Made by a program: the position numbers and the translations under genes | Notes under the pieces: model-generated | Databases searched by the model: none | Told to the model about the DNA's origin: nothing | What the model saw: the letters and a program-made list of their open reading frames with translations, nothing else | Part shown: one piece after another, positions 26,401 to 34,308 of the stretch | Numbering within the stretch: position 1 is the stretch's first letter | Layout of the letters: every line of letters starts with the position of its first letter | Assembly (NCBI RefSeq): GCF_003053725.1 | Contig: NZ_QAYC01000005.1 | Span: 1-64,000 of the forward strand | Source: Rhodovulum kholense | GTDB taxonomy: Bacteria; Pseudomonadota; Alphaproteobacteria; Rhodobacterales; Rhodobacteraceae | Direction of reading: 5' to 3' | DNA: 64,000 bases

Positions 26401-26813
26401 CGCTGCTGTTCGAAACCTCGCAGCAGGCGCAATTCCTCAAGCCCACGGTCATCACGCTGGTCTACGGGCTCGGCTTCGGGGTCGGGCTGGTGCTGCTGGT
26501 CGTGCCGTCCCTGCTGGCGATGCAGCAGGATCTGGGGCGGCAGCTCGGCGCCCTGCGCCGGGCGCTGCGGGGGCGCGGGCGGCGGGCGATGCCGGTCCCG
26601 GCGCGGGCCGCGTTCGGGGTGGCGGGGGTATTCTCGGGGACGCTTTTGCCCGAACTGCTGGGGGGCGGGTTGCCGGGGATCTGGTTGGTGCTGATGCCGC
26701 CGCTGGCCGCCCTTCCGGCGCCGCTTGCGGCGTTTCTGCTCTTCCTCGGGGGGAGCGCCCTGATCCTGGCGCTGGCCATCGCCGCTGCACTGTTCGAGCG
26801 CCGCCGCTCCTGA
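23430..26813 (+). CDS. RND-family efflux permease, chromosomal system
   Basis: Proton-driven transporter of 1127 residues, longer than the usual 1040. GTG start. It opens with LLSYFTRHRTAANLLLLLLI and has the Asp-Asp pair in LGIVVDDAIVVGEH, the central HY(A)-type region (RFREGPFRRLMRLVIRGRYP), and IIINDSIVLVSTVDEY in the second half, where HAE1 pumps have a lysine-bearing motif; this places it in a different subfamily from the island pump. The extra length is a C-terminal tail of about 90 residues with two or three further hydrophobic helices (FLLFLGGSALILALAIAAALF). No outer-membrane factor nearby. Ends 6 bp from the converging gene. Confidence 0.92.
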   Translation: MPGRVASAAGGLLSYFTRHRTAANLLLLLLIVAGLFAAPRMRAQFFPDVIVETVSVSVIWEGAGPEEVDAGIVQLLEPELRAVEGVEETTSQSVEGLATITLDFEPGWDMARATNDVQAAVDAETDLPEEAEEPEVTRGAWRDRVTDVVITGPVAVGQLGRLADELVDRLFAAGVTRATIRGLAAPETLVEVPSIELMRHDITMAEIAAVLAAEAETAPAGDVSGGNTRVRTGVEKRSAASIAAIVLRSYPDGSKLTVGDLAEIRVEGADRERAYFVGPDPAISLRIDRSDRGDAIEMEAKVRAVVAGMTPSLPAGVHIDLIQTQADYIAGRLDILLGNGLMGLGLVLGLLFLFLNARTAFWVAAGIPVAMLATAALMFAAGLTINMISLFALIITLGIVVDDAIVVGEHADFRARHLGEPPVLAAENAARRMAAPVFSATLTTIVAFYALVVIGGRMGHMIADIPFTVIAVLTASLLECFLILPNHMVHALAHSAKEHWYDWPSRQFNRGFRRFREGPFRRLMRLVIRGRYPVMAGCLLLLALQVAAVIRGDVPWRFFNAPEERSVTGNFMMLSGADRADTAAMMAELQRAAEAVGARYAAEHGINPVTYALAEMGGNAGRGLAGAEIKDADLLGAISLELIDADARPYSSFDLVRALQDEVRPHPKVETLSFRSWRAGPGGDALDVQFFGAEARVLKAAAERLKTELARFGEVSALEDSLAYDKEEAVLELTPQGAALGFTIEDLGRVLRHRINGIEAATYPEGPRSATIRVELPEAELTADFLDRMQVRSPEGVYLPLADLVTVERRTGFSSVRRENGLRVVTVTGDLSEDDPARAAEISAELKGTILPGIERDLGVSWRLGGLSEQEKDFLADARLGFGLCLVGIYLVLAWIFSSWTRPVVVMAIIPFGLVGAIWGHAQWDVPLSMFTVVGLIGMTGIIINDSIVLVSTVDEYADRRGLVPAIVDATADRLRPVLLTTLTTVLGLAPLLFETSQQAQFLKPTVITLVYGLGFGVGLVLLVVPSLLAMQQDLGRQLGALRRALRGRGRRAMPVPARAAFGVAGVFSGTLLPELLGGGLPGIWLVLMPPLAALPAPLAAFLLFLGGSALILALAIAAALFERRRS

Positions 26814-26819
26814 GGGCGC

Positions 26820-27647
26820 CTAGCGCGCTCCGCCGCAGCCCCGAATGTCGACCGCGCGGTCCTGACCCAGAAGGGTGATCCGCACCGACGAGCGGTCGAG
26901 CGCGAAGGGCGTCCCGTCCGCGGGCACGATGTCCGAGCGCGCGACCAGCATCCCGCCCTCGCGGTCCATGTCGGTCTCGGCCACCCAGATCGAGGGGTCG
27001 GGCAGTTCGAAGACCGCGGTTTCGTCGCCGCCCAGCGGCGGCACCTCGATCCGCGCGGTCAGCCGCAGCCCGTCCGAGATCGGCTCGACCTCGCAGGCCA
27101 CCTGTCCGACGCGGGCCGCGCGCGCATCCAGCGGCTGGGCCTCCAGCGCGGCCCGGATCGGCGCGGCGCGGCTTTCGCCCGGAAGCCGTTCATCCAGCCT
27201 CAGTTCCATCGGCATGCAGATGTCGTGACAGACCCCCAGGTCGATCCGCGCCCGGATCTCCATCGGGCGCCCGGGCTCGCGGGCGGTCAGCTCGATCGGC
27301 AGGACCAGATCGTCGACATAGCCTATGGTGCGCATCCCGTTCGACGAGAACACGGTGGGCCGCGGCCAGTGCAGGCGCACCGCCGCGACATTCTTCGACC
27401 CGTGCCAGTCGAACCGGGGCGGGATACCCGCATCGCCCGGCGCGCGCCAGTAGGTCTTCCAGCCCGGCGCGAGGGTCAGATGCAGCGCTGCCATGTAGGT
27501 GCCGCGCTCGGTCTGCCAGCCGGGCAGGATCTCGCCGCTGACCACGCTGTCCGGGGGCAGGGCGGTCTCTGCCGGGGCGGGGGAGGTCAGGGCCTGGGCC
27601 GCAAGGATCAGGGCGGCGGTGATCGGAACGAACAGATTTCTTGCCAT
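26820..27647 (-). CDS. Periplasmic DsbD-alpha-like (thiol-disulfide) protein
   Basis: Resembles the N-terminal domain of DsbD, which passes electrons to periplasmic thiol proteins. A signal peptide (MARNLFVPITAALILAAQALTSPAPA) precedes a beta-rich domain with WKTYWRAPGDAGIPPRFDW and the redox pair in DLGVCHDICMPME (Cys-x3-Cys). No membrane DsbD-beta or thioredoxin domain follows, so it is a stand-alone domain. A further Cys is near the C-terminus (RGCGG). An ATG three codons upstream (27656) is possible; neither start has a strong ribosome site. Divergent from yqgE. Confidence 0.82.
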   Translation of the reverse strand: MARNLFVPITAALILAAQALTSPAPAETALPPDSVVSGEILPGWQTERGTYMAALHLTLAPGWKTYWRAPGDAGIPPRFDWHGSKNVAAVRLHWPRPTVFSSNGMRTIGYVDDLVLPIELTAREPGRPMEIRARIDLGVCHDICMPMELRLDERLPGESRAAPIRAALEAQPLDARAARVGQVACEVEPISDGLRLTARIEVPPLGGDETAVFELPDPSIWVAETDMDREGGMLVARSDIVPADGTPFALDRSSVRITLLGQDRAVDIRGCGGAR

Positions 27648-27785
27648 GGCGCCCAAGATAGGCGCTCGGACGGCCGCGCGGAATCACAAAGCGGCGAGAG
27701 AACGCCACAATTACGGAACCGTGCCCTTGCGTCCTGCCCGGCTCGGGCACATGCTTGAACCCAGCAGGCGACAGGACAGGGCAGA

Positions 27786-28343
27786 ATGCAGCTTGGAGGC
27801 AAGCTTCTGATCGCGATGCCCGGCATGGGCGATCCCCGTTTCGAAAGAAGCGTGGTCTATCTGTGCGCCCATTCCGACGAGGGCGCGATGGGTCTGATCG
27901 TCAACAAGCCGCTCAGCGAGATTTCGTTTTCCGACCTTCTCGACCAGCTCGACATCACCCGCAGCCCCGGCGCGCGTGACATCCGGGTGCATTTCGGGGG
28001 GCCGGTCGAACATTCCCGGGGCTTCGTGCTGCATTCGGGCGAGTATCGCACCGACCGCGACAACACGCTTCGGGTCGATGCCCGGTTCGGGATGACCGCG
28101 ACGCTCGATATCCTCGAGGACATCGCCCAGGGCGGCGGCCCGTCCAGCTCGCTTCTGGCGCTGGGCTATGCGGGCTGGGGGCCGGGGCAGCTCGAGGACG
28201 AGATCCTGCAGAACGGCTGGCTGACCTGCGATGCCGACCCGGCGCTGGTCTTCGACGGGGCCGATGGCAGCAAATGGGAACGCGCCATGCGGCTGATGGG
28301 CATCGATCCGTTGCTTTTGTCGCCCGCCGCCGGGCGCGCCTGA
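27786..28343 (+). CDS. YqgE/AlgH family protein
   Basis: Protein of 185 residues, full length for the family (UPF0301). Characteristic motifs are [39 protein letters not shown], then [16 protein letters not shown] and [15 protein letters not shown]. The family's biochemical role is unknown; AlgH affects alginate regulation in Pseudomonas. The stop codon lies inside a 27-bp tandem duplication (28323-28373), so the end of the gene may be in flux. It converges on sua5. Confidence 0.93.
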   Translation: MQLGGKLLIAMPGMGDPRFERSVVYLCAHSDEGAMGLIVNKPLSEISFSDLLDQLDITRSPGARDIRVHFGGPVEHSRGFVLHSGEYRTDRDNTLRVDARFGMTATLDILEDIAQGGGPSSSLLALGYAGWGPGQLEDEILQNGWLTCDADPALVFDGADGSKWERAMRLMGIDPLLLSPAAGRA

Positions 28344-28373
28344 AAACGACCCGCCGCCGGGCGCGCCTGAAAA
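28323..28373 (+). repeat. 27-bp-period tandem repeat over the yqgE stop codon
   Basis: A 24-base unit (CCCGCCGCCGGGCGCGCC followed by TGAAAA) is present at 28323-28346 and again at 28350-28373. A third start of the unit, CCCGCCGCC, is at 28377. Each copy contains the TGA in frame with the Arg-Ala end of yqgE. It looks like replication slippage or a short intergenic repeat. Confidence 0.75.
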
Positions 28374-28398
28374 ATACCCGCCGCCAGACTGGTCCGGG

Positions 28399-29358
28399 TC
28401 AGGGCCGGGGTGCGGCCGCGCGGCGCAGCCGGTCATTGATCGCCCGTCCGAGCCCGTGGTCGGGGACCGGCGCCACGGCGATGACTTGTCCGGGCGCGGC
28501 CTGCGCGTCGAGCTGGCGCAGCGCATGGAACAGCGCGGCCGCCGCCTCGACCAGATCGCCCGAGGCCGACAGGTTCAGCGCGGCCCCCGCACAGCCCGGC
28601 CCGAAGCCCAGCCAAAGCGCCCCCGGCGGCGGCGCCTCGGCCTCCAGCACGACCCGCGCTCCGGGCGCGTAATGCGACCCCAACTGACCCGGCGCGGTGA
28701 TCGCGGCCCCTTCGGCCCGCGCGGCGATCGCCATGCCAAGGCAGTCTTCCAGTGCCTCGGCGGGCAGCCCGCCCGGCCGCAGAAGAACCGGCCCGCCGCC
28801 CGCGTCGAAGCCGAGGATGGTCGATTCCACCCCCACCGGGCAGGCGCCGCCATCGACGACGGCCGCGATCCGCGACCCGAGCCCCTCGATCACATGCTCG
28901 GGCCGGGTCGGGCTGACCGCGCCCGAGGGATTGGCCGAGGGCGCCGCGACCGGCCCGCCGAAGGCCGCCAGCACGCCCTGCGCGACCGGATGATCGGGCA
29001 CGCGCAGCGCCACGGTGGGCAGGCCCGCGCTGACCAGCGGCGACAGCCCGGCCCCGGGCAGAAGCGGCAGCACAAGCGTCAGCGCGCCGGGCCAGAACGC
29101 CTCGGCCAGCCGCAGCGCCGGGTCCGGGAAACTGGCCAGCCGTTCGGCCGAGGCAAGATCGGGCAGATGCACGATCAGCGGGTTGAAGCGCGGCCGCCCC
29201 TTGGCCTCGAAGATCCGCGCCACCGCGCGGTCGTCGCGGGCATCCGCGCCCAGCCCGTAGACCGTCTCGGTGGGCAGCGCCACCAGCTTGCCTGCGGCCA
29301 GCAATGCGGCGGCGCGGGCCAGCCCGTCGGCATCGGGTGTCAGCGATTCGGCGCTCAT
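28399..29358 (-). CDS. L-threonylcarbamoyladenylate synthase (Sua5)
   Basis: Makes threonylcarbamoyl-AMP from threonine, bicarbonate and ATP for t6A37 modification of ANN-reading tRNAs. The 319-residue protein is the long Sua5 form. The YrdC domain occupies about 10-195 (ALPTETVYGLGADA, KGRPRFNPLIVHL, GPVAAPSANPSGAVSPT, VGVESTIL). A C-terminal Sua5 domain follows, joined by PGQLGSHYAPGARVVLE. Divergent from the acyl-CoA dehydrogenase with a 126-bp gap carrying a repeated motif. Converges with yqgE. Confidence 0.94.
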   Translation of the reverse strand: MSAESLTPDADGLARAAALLAAGKLVALPTETVYGLGADARDDRAVARIFEAKGRPRFNPLIVHLPDLASAERLASFPDPALRLAEAFWPGALTLVLPLLPGAGLSPLVSAGLPTVALRVPDHPVAQGVLAAFGGPVAAPSANPSGAVSPTRPEHVIEGLGSRIAAVVDGGACPVGVESTILGFDAGGGPVLLRPGGLPAEALEDCLGMAIAARAEGAAITAPGQLGSHYAPGARVVLEAEAPPPGALWLGFGPGCAGAALNLSASGDLVEAAAALFHALRQLDAQAAPGQVIAVAPVPDHGLGRAINDRLRRAAAPRP

Positions 29359-29359
29359 G

Positions 29360-29414
29360 GGACGTTCCCTTACGTTGCGTTTGCGCTTGATGGGGCGGGG
29401 CGTTCCGTTACCTT
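29360..29414. promoter_or_regulatory. Paired 17-bp motif between divergent sua5 and acyl-CoA dehydrogenase
   Basis: GGACGTTCCCTTACGTT (29360-29376) and GGGCGTTCCGTTACCTT (29398-29414) match at 14 of 17 positions, same orientation, 38 bp apart. They lie in a divergent intergenic region, so they could be regulator sites for the acyl-CoA dehydrogenase operon. This is pattern only; no regulator is identified. Confidence 0.3.
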
Positions 29415-29484
29415 CTGCCCGCGAAACGAGCGGTCAGATAAATCTGCCGGACGACCCCGACAAGCGGCGGCAATGGAGGCTTGC

Positions 29485-31194
29485 ATGGCATATCGTGCTC
29501 CTGTGGCGGAATTCCAGTTCATTCTCGACCATGTGGTCAGACTGGGCGACGTCGTGGCGACCGACCGTTTTTCCGAGGCCACGCCCGATGTAACCGGGGC
29601 GATCCTCGACGGCGCGGGGCGGCTTTGCGACGAGGTGCTGGCGCCGCTGCAACGGCCGGGCGACCTGCATCCGGCGCGGCTGGAAAACGGCGTGGTGCGC
29701 ACCTCGCCGGGCTATGCCGAAGGCTATCGCGCCATTGCCGAGGGGGGCTGGGTGGCGCTGTCGGCGCCCGCCGAGCATGGCGGGATGGGCCTGCCCACGA
29801 CGTTGTCGACTGCCGTCAACGACATGATGAGCGGCGCCTGCCTGTCGCTGCAGCTGAACCCGTTGCTGACCCAGGGCCAGATCGAGGCGCTCAGCCATCA
29901 TGCCAGCGACGAGATCCGGGCGCTTTACCTTCCGAAGCTGATCGCGGGCGACTGGTCGGGCACGATGAACCTGACCGAGCCGCAAGCGGGGTCGGATGTG
30001 GGTGCCTTGAAGACCCGGGCGGTGCCCAACGATGACGGCACCTATGCGGTGACCGGCCAGAAGATCTACATCACCTGGGGCGATGCCGATTTCATGGAGA
30101 ACGTCGTGCATCTGGTGCTGGCGCGTCTGCCCGATGCGCCCGCCGGCACCCGGGGCATCAGCCTTTTCCTGGTGCCGCGCAACCTGCCCGATGCCGAAGG
30201 CCGGCCGGGTGTGGCGAACCGCGTCAAGGTGGTCAGCCTCGAGCACAAGCTGGGGCTGCATGGCAGCCCGACCGCGGTGATGGATTTCGACGGCGCGACC
30301 GGCTGGATGGTGGGCGAGCCCAACAAGGGGATGGCGGCGATGTTCACGATGATGAACAACGCGCGCCTTGGCGTCGGCGTGCAGGGCGTGGGCGTGGCCG
30401 AGGCCGCGTTCCAGCAGGCGCTGGCCTATGCGGCCGAGCGGCGGCAGGGCCCGACGCCCTTGGGCGATGGCGGTATCGTCGGCCATGCCGATGTGCGGCG
30501 GATGCTGGCCGGGATGAAGGCCGAGATCTTTGCTGCGCGCGCCATCGCGCTGTCCTGCGCGGTCGCGGCCGACATGGGCACCGCGACGGGCGAGGCCGAC
30601 TGGACGGCGCGCGCGGCCTTCCTGACCCCGATCGCCAAGGCCTGGGGCACCGAGGTCGGCATGGAGGTCGCCCAGCAGGGCGTGCAGGTCCATGGCGGCA
30701 TGGGCTTCATCGAGGAGACCGGCGCCGCGCAATACCTGCGCGACGTGCGGGTGACCGCGATCTACGAGGGCACCAACGGCATCCAGGCGATGGATCTGGT
30801 GGGGCGCAAGCTGGCCGATGGCGGCGATGTCGCCTGGCGGCTTCTCGAAGAGGTCGAACAGACCGCCGAGGCGGCGCGCGGCGCCTTTCCCGATCTCGCG
30901 GTCGAGGTCTGGACCGCGGCCGAGGCGCTGCGCGACGCCACCGAATGGATGCTGACCCGCGAGATGACCGACCGCTTTGCCGGGGCGGTGCCGTTCCTGC
31001 GCGCTTGGGCGCGGGTGCTGGGCGCGCAGCTGCACCTGGCGGCGGCGCTGGCCGAGGGGGGCTCGGGGCCGCGCAGCGCGCTGGCCCGCGTCTTCATCCG
31101 GCGGCTCCTGCCCGAACATGTCTCGGCGCTGGCGGCGGCGCGGGCCGGGGCGGACGATCTGTACGCCCTGTCCGACGCCGATCTCGGCGCATGA
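29485..31194 (+). CDS. Acyl-CoA dehydrogenase (large, DmdC/FadE-like)
   Basis: FAD enzyme that introduces a double bond into an acyl-CoA thioester. The ATG at 29485 follows GGAGG by 6 bases; the open frame upstream belongs to the antisense of sua5. The 569-residue protein has TMNLTEPQAGSDVGALKTRA and KIYITWGDADFMENV (FAD/substrate), LGLHGSPTAVMDFDGATGWMVG, GVQVHGGMGFIEETGAAQYLRD, and the catalytic-base motif IYEGTNGIQAMDLVGRK. The C-terminal extension of about 120 residues is typical of the group including 3-methylmercaptopropionyl-CoA dehydrogenase DmdC, but exact substrate cannot be fixed. Overlaps the hydrolase gene by 4 bp. Confidence 0.9.
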   Translation: MAYRAPVAEFQFILDHVVRLGDVVATDRFSEATPDVTGAILDGAGRLCDEVLAPLQRPGDLHPARLENGVVRTSPGYAEGYRAIAEGGWVALSAPAEHGGMGLPTTLSTAVNDMMSGACLSLQLNPLLTQGQIEALSHHASDEIRALYLPKLIAGDWSGTMNLTEPQAGSDVGALKTRAVPNDDGTYAVTGQKIYITWGDADFMENVVHLVLARLPDAPAGTRGISLFLVPRNLPDAEGRPGVANRVKVVSLEHKLGLHGSPTAVMDFDGATGWMVGEPNKGMAAMFTMMNNARLGVGVQGVGVAEAAFQQALAYAAERRQGPTPLGDGGIVGHADVRRMLAGMKAEIFAARAIALSCAVAADMGTATGEADWTARAAFLTPIAKAWGTEVGMEVAQQGVQVHGGMGFIEETGAAQYLRDVRVTAIYEGTNGIQAMDLVGRKLADGGDVAWRLLEEVEQTAEAARGAFPDLAVEVWTAAEALRDATEWMLTREMTDRFAGAVPFLRAWARVLGAQLHLAAALAEGGSGPRSALARVFIRRLLPEHVSALAAARAGADDLYALSDADLGA

Positions 31195-32243
31195 TGGACG
31201 GTAGCCTGGCCCCGATCCGCACCCCTTTCGAAGTTCCGCCCGCCGAGGGCGAGGCGGTCGAGATCGCCGAGGGTGTGCTGTGGCTGCGCCTGCCGCTGCC
31301 GCCGCCGCTCAAGCATGTCAACGTCTTCGCGCTGGACGATGGCCCGGGATGGACGCTGGTCGATACCGGCCTTGCCACCGGGAAAAGCCGCGAGATCTGG
31401 CAGGCGCTTCTGGCCGGGCCGCTCGGCGGGCGCCCGGTCCGCCGGGTGATCCTGACCCATCACCACCCTGACCATGTGGGGCTGGCGGGCTGGTTCCAGT
31501 CCACCCATGGCGCCGAACTCTGGACCAGCCGCACCGCCTGGCTGTTCGCGCGGATGCTGACGCTTGACGAACAGCCGCTGCCCCGGCCCGAGACGCTCGA
31601 TTTCTACCGCGGGGCCGGGATGGACGCAGCGCTTCTGGCCGAGCGCGCAGCCGAACGGCCGTTCAACTTCGCCGATGTGGTGGCTCCGATGCCGCTGGGG
31701 TTCCGCGCGCTGGCCGAGGGCGACCGGATCGCCACGGGCGGGCGCGACTGGGATGTGCGGCTGGGCGACGGGCACGCGCCCGATCACGTCACGCTCTGGA
31801 GCCGCGACGACGCGCTGGTGATCGGGGGCGACCAGCTGCTGCCCTCGATCTCGCCCAATCTCGGGGTCTATGCGACCGAGCCGCTGAACGATCCGGTCGC
31901 GGGCTGGCTGGAAAGCTGCACCCGTTTCGCCACCCATGCGCGCGAGGATCATCTGGTCCTGCCGGGTCACAAGCTGCCCTTCACCGGCCTGCCGACCCGG
32001 CTGGTGCAGCTGATCGAGAACCATCACAGCGCGCTAAACCGGCTGATCGAGGCGCTGGGCGAGGAACGCACCGCCTGCGACTGCTTTCCGGTGCTGTACC
32101 GCCGCGAGATCGGTTCGGGCGAATACGGGCTGGCGCTGGCCGAGGCGGTCGGCCATCTGAACCACCTGTACCTCACCGGTCGCGCGACCCGGCGCCGCCG
32201 GTCGGACGGCGCCTGGCTGTTTCGCAGGGTCGGCGCAGCCTGA
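31191..32243 (+). CDS. MBL-fold metallo-hydrolase
   Basis: Metallo-beta-lactamase-fold hydrolase of 350 residues. The start at 31191 (ATGATGG) overlaps the dehydrogenase stop. The zinc motif HHHPDH is in ILTHHHPDHVGLAG, with a later GDGHAPDH, GGDQLLPSISPN and LPGHKLPF supplying the other ligands. The C-terminal 90 residues are helical, as in the extended MBL-fold enzymes associated with acyl-CoA metabolism. Tight coupling to an acyl-CoA dehydrogenase suggests a thioesterase-like or lactone-hydrolysing role in the same pathway; this is inference. Confidence 0.88.
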   Translation: MMDGSLAPIRTPFEVPPAEGEAVEIAEGVLWLRLPLPPPLKHVNVFALDDGPGWTLVDTGLATGKSREIWQALLAGPLGGRPVRRVILTHHHPDHVGLAGWFQSTHGAELWTSRTAWLFARMLTLDEQPLPRPETLDFYRGAGMDAALLAERAAERPFNFADVVAPMPLGFRALAEGDRIATGGRDWDVRLGDGHAPDHVTLWSRDDALVIGGDQLLPSISPNLGVYATEPLNDPVAGWLESCTRFATHAREDHLVLPGHKLPFTGLPTRLVQLIENHHSALNRLIEALGEERTACDCFPVLYRREIGSGEYGLALAEAVGHLNHLYLTGRATRRRRSDGAWLFRRVGAA

Positions 32244-32309
32244 CCCCGCGCCGGGATGCGCAAGCGTGGGCGGAATGCCACGCCCCGCGCTGCATCGCGG
32301 CATCGCGGG

Positions 32310-32358
32310 CGCTGGCGAGGTGACAGCCCCCGGGGCTTCGACTAGGGTACCGCCAGCG
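32310..32358 (+). promoter_or_regulatory. Nested-hairpin element in the leader between MBL hydrolase and lipoprotein gene
   Basis: CGCTGGCG (32310-32317) pairs perfectly with CGCCAGCG (32351-32358), enclosing an inner hairpin AGCCCC-C-GGGGCT (32325-32337). It sits 67 bp after the hydrolase stop and 158 bp before the lipoprotein ATG, in a 272-bp gap with no gene. It could be a terminator for the upstream operon or a structured leader. It matches no riboswitch class I know (no B12 box, no Thi box). No T-tract follows. Confidence 0.35.
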
Positions 32359-32515
32359 AACAGGCAGGGGATACCGCAGGCATGGCAGCTTTCCGCACCG
32401 GCGCGATGCGCCTGTCCGTGCCGCCGCGCCGCGCGCATGCCCCCGCCCTCTTTCCGTCCTCCTGCCGCGCCGTCCGGCCGTTCCGGCCCGCCGCCGCCCA
32501 TTTCCGGTCTGCCAA

Positions 32516-33154
32516 ATGTTCCGTTTCCTGATTGCCTGCCTTCTGCCGCTGTTCCTGCTGGGCTGCGGCGCCGAATCCGTCTGGGCCCCCGACGAAGCCG
32601 TCGCCAGGGCGAAGTACCGGGACGCCGCGCCGCCCTCGATCACGCTTTACACCATGATCAACAACCGCTCGGGTTCGGGCGCGCATTCGGCGCTGATGAT
32701 CAATGGCAGCGAACGGGTGATCTTCGATCCGGCCGGAAGCTGGTGGCACCGTGCCGCCCCCGAACGCAACGACGTGATCTACGGCATCACCCCGAAAATG
32801 CTGGACTTCTACATCGACTACCATGCCCGCGTGACCTATCACGTCGTCGCCCAGACGGTGCAGGTCTCGCCCGAGGTGGCCGAGCGCGCGCTGCGGCTGG
32901 TCGAGGGCTATGGCGCGGTGCCGAAGGCGATGTGCGCCCGGTCGACCAGCGATGTGCTGCACCAGCTTCCGGGCTTCGAGAGCATCCCCCGCAGCGTCCG
33001 TCCGAAAGCGGTGATGTCGGCCTTTGGCAAGCTGCAGGGCGTCACCACCCGGGAATATTACGACGACGATCCTGATGAACACGAGGACCTGCTGCGCGAA
33101 CAGCAGCGCGCCCGGTTCAACGAACTGGTCCAGGGCATCGTCGAGGGCCAGTAG
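32516..33154 (+). CDS. Lipoprotein of unknown function
   Basis: Lipoprotein of 212 residues, with signal MFRFLIACLLPLFLLGC whose LLGC is a lipobox at Cys17. The mature part has NNRSGSGAHSALMINGSERVIFDPAGSWWH near residues 49-80, a His-Ser context that recalls papain-like/LRAT-type folds such as DUF4105. A later CARSTSDVLHQLPGF segment supplies another Cys. The C-terminal 30 residues are acidic and helical. Any hydrolase activity is a guess. No operon partner; converges with azlD. Confidence 0.75.
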   Translation: MFRFLIACLLPLFLLGCGAESVWAPDEAVARAKYRDAAPPSITLYTMINNRSGSGAHSALMINGSERVIFDPAGSWWHRAAPERNDVIYGITPKMLDFYIDYHARVTYHVVAQTVQVSPEVAERALRLVEGYGAVPKAMCARSTSDVLHQLPGFESIPRSVRPKAVMSAFGKLQGVTTREYYDDDPDEHEDLLREQQRARFNELVQGIVEGQ

Positions 33155-33172
33155 GCCTGGCCTCCGGAAAGG

Positions 33173-33193
33173 GGCGGCGGCAGGCCCGCCGCC
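33173..33193. terminator. GC hairpin between convergent lipoprotein gene and azlD
   Basis: GGCGGCGG (33173-33180), loop CAGGC, CCGCCGCC (33186-33193), perfect pairing. It sits in the 39-bp gap between two converging genes. No T-tract, so the strand and efficiency are uncertain. Confidence 0.45.
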
Positions 33194-33523
33194 TCAGCCC
33201 AGCAAGAACAAAAGCGTGTAAAGCGTGACTGCGCCCGCGCCGATGGCGGCCAGCACCGATTTGCGCCACCAGCCGACGGCCACGGTGACAATGGCCGCGG
33301 CCAGCCGGGCCGGGTCGGGGTCGCCGCCGGTTGCGGGCGGCCAGACCACGGCGGGCGCGACCAGCGCGGGCAGCACCGCCACCGGCGTATAGCGCAGGTG
33401 CCGCTGCAGCCAGTCGGGCAGCCGCCGCCCGCCCATTGCGCCGAGGAAGGAAAACCGCATCAGGAAGGTGCCGATCCCGAGCGTGACGATGATTGCCCAG
33501 ATCCCTGCCGTGCTCCAGCTCAT
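33194..33523 (-). CDS. azlD: AzlD-family branched-chain amino-acid exporter small subunit
   Basis: Protein of 109 residues with about four hydrophobic helices, opening with WAIIVTLGIGTFLMRFSFLG and containing LRYTPVAVLPALVAPAVV, the standard AzlD pattern. It pairs with AzlC to form an exporter of branched-chain amino acids or analogues such as azaleucine. The start codon abuts the azlC stop, so the two are co-translated. Subunit function in this species is inferred from family. Confidence 0.9.
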   Translation of the reverse strand: MSWSTAGIWAIIVTLGIGTFLMRFSFLGAMGGRRLPDWLQRHLRYTPVAVLPALVAPAVVWPPATGGDPDPARLAAAIVTVAVGWWRKSVLAAIGAGAVTLYTLLFLLG

Positions 33524-34228
33524 CTAGCGCGCTCCCATCCGGCGCTCGATCTCGGCGCCCACGACCATCGCCGCGACCGCCGCGATCATAAGCCCCAGAT
33601 TGAAGGGCAGCCCGGCAAAGACCAGCGCCAGCGCGACCGAAGTGCCGGCCGCCGCGACATGGGCCGGGGTCCGAAGCGCGGGCGCGACCATCGCCAGAAA
33701 GGTGATGGGCAGCGCGAAGTCGAGCGCAAATTCCGGCGGTATGCTGCGGCCCGCGACCGCGCCGACCAGGGTCATGCCGTACCAGGCGGGCAGCATCGGC
33801 GTGACCGCGCCTGCGAAGAAGGCGATCCGCTCGGGCACGGTCATCTCGGGGCGCGCCTCGAAGCGGGCATGCGCGACCGCATAGGTCTGGTCGAAAAGCC
33901 CGTAGGCCACCAGCGCCCGCTGCCAGAGCGGGGCCGCGCCCAGATAGGGCGTCAGCGAGGCCGAATACATCGCCATCCGCATGTTGACCGCCAGCGCCGT
34001 GGCGATCACCACCAGCGTATGCGCGTTCTCGGCCATCAGCTGCACCGCCGAGAATTGCGCGGCCCCCGCCAGCACCACCATCGAGAAGCCCATCACCTCA
34101 AGCAGCGAGAACCCGGCCTCGGTTGCCACCACCCCGAAGAGAAGCGCGAAGGGCACCAGGATCAGAAGGAACGGCGCGCCCTGGCGCAGGCCGGTCAGAT
34201 AGGCGGATTTCCGGGTGGAGGCTGGCAT
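33524..34228 (-). CDS. azlC: AzlC-family branched-chain amino-acid exporter large subunit
   Basis: Protein of 234 residues with several membrane helices. The N-terminal GLRQGAPFLLILVPFALLFGVVATEAGFS and MVVLAGAAQFSAVQLMAENA are the family signature regions; PYLGAAPLWQRALVAYGLFDQTYAVAH follows. First gene of the azlC-azlD pair, divergent from mobA with an 80-bp gap that must hold both promoters. Expected to move branched-chain amino acids out of the cell. Confidence 0.92.
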   Translation of the reverse strand: MPASTRKSAYLTGLRQGAPFLLILVPFALLFGVVATEAGFSLLEVMGFSMVVLAGAAQFSAVQLMAENAHTLVVIATALAVNMRMAMYSASLTPYLGAAPLWQRALVAYGLFDQTYAVAHARFEARPEMTVPERIAFFAGAVTPMLPAWYGMTLVGAVAGRSIPPEFALDFALPITFLAMVAPALRTPAHVAAAGTSVALALVFAGLPFNLGLMIAAVAAMVVGAEIERRMGAR

Positions 34229-34308
34229 GGCGGGGGGCTAGGTTTGCGGCAGGTCCGATGGGCGTAAGGCCCGCCGGAACCGGATGCAATCGCAAAACCG
34301 GAGGCGGC

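Noticed and set aside
23274-26432. A 1052-codon open frame on the minus strand opposite the chromosomal RND permease
   Set aside because: The plus-strand frame is a full RND permease with all motifs. The minus frame is His/Gly/Arg-rich with no domain, a common artefact of high GC.
28456-29484. Extension of the acyl-CoA dehydrogenase frame upstream by 343 codons
   Set aside because: It is antisense to sua5, is Arg/Gly-rich, and a perfect GGAGG sits before the ATG at 29485.
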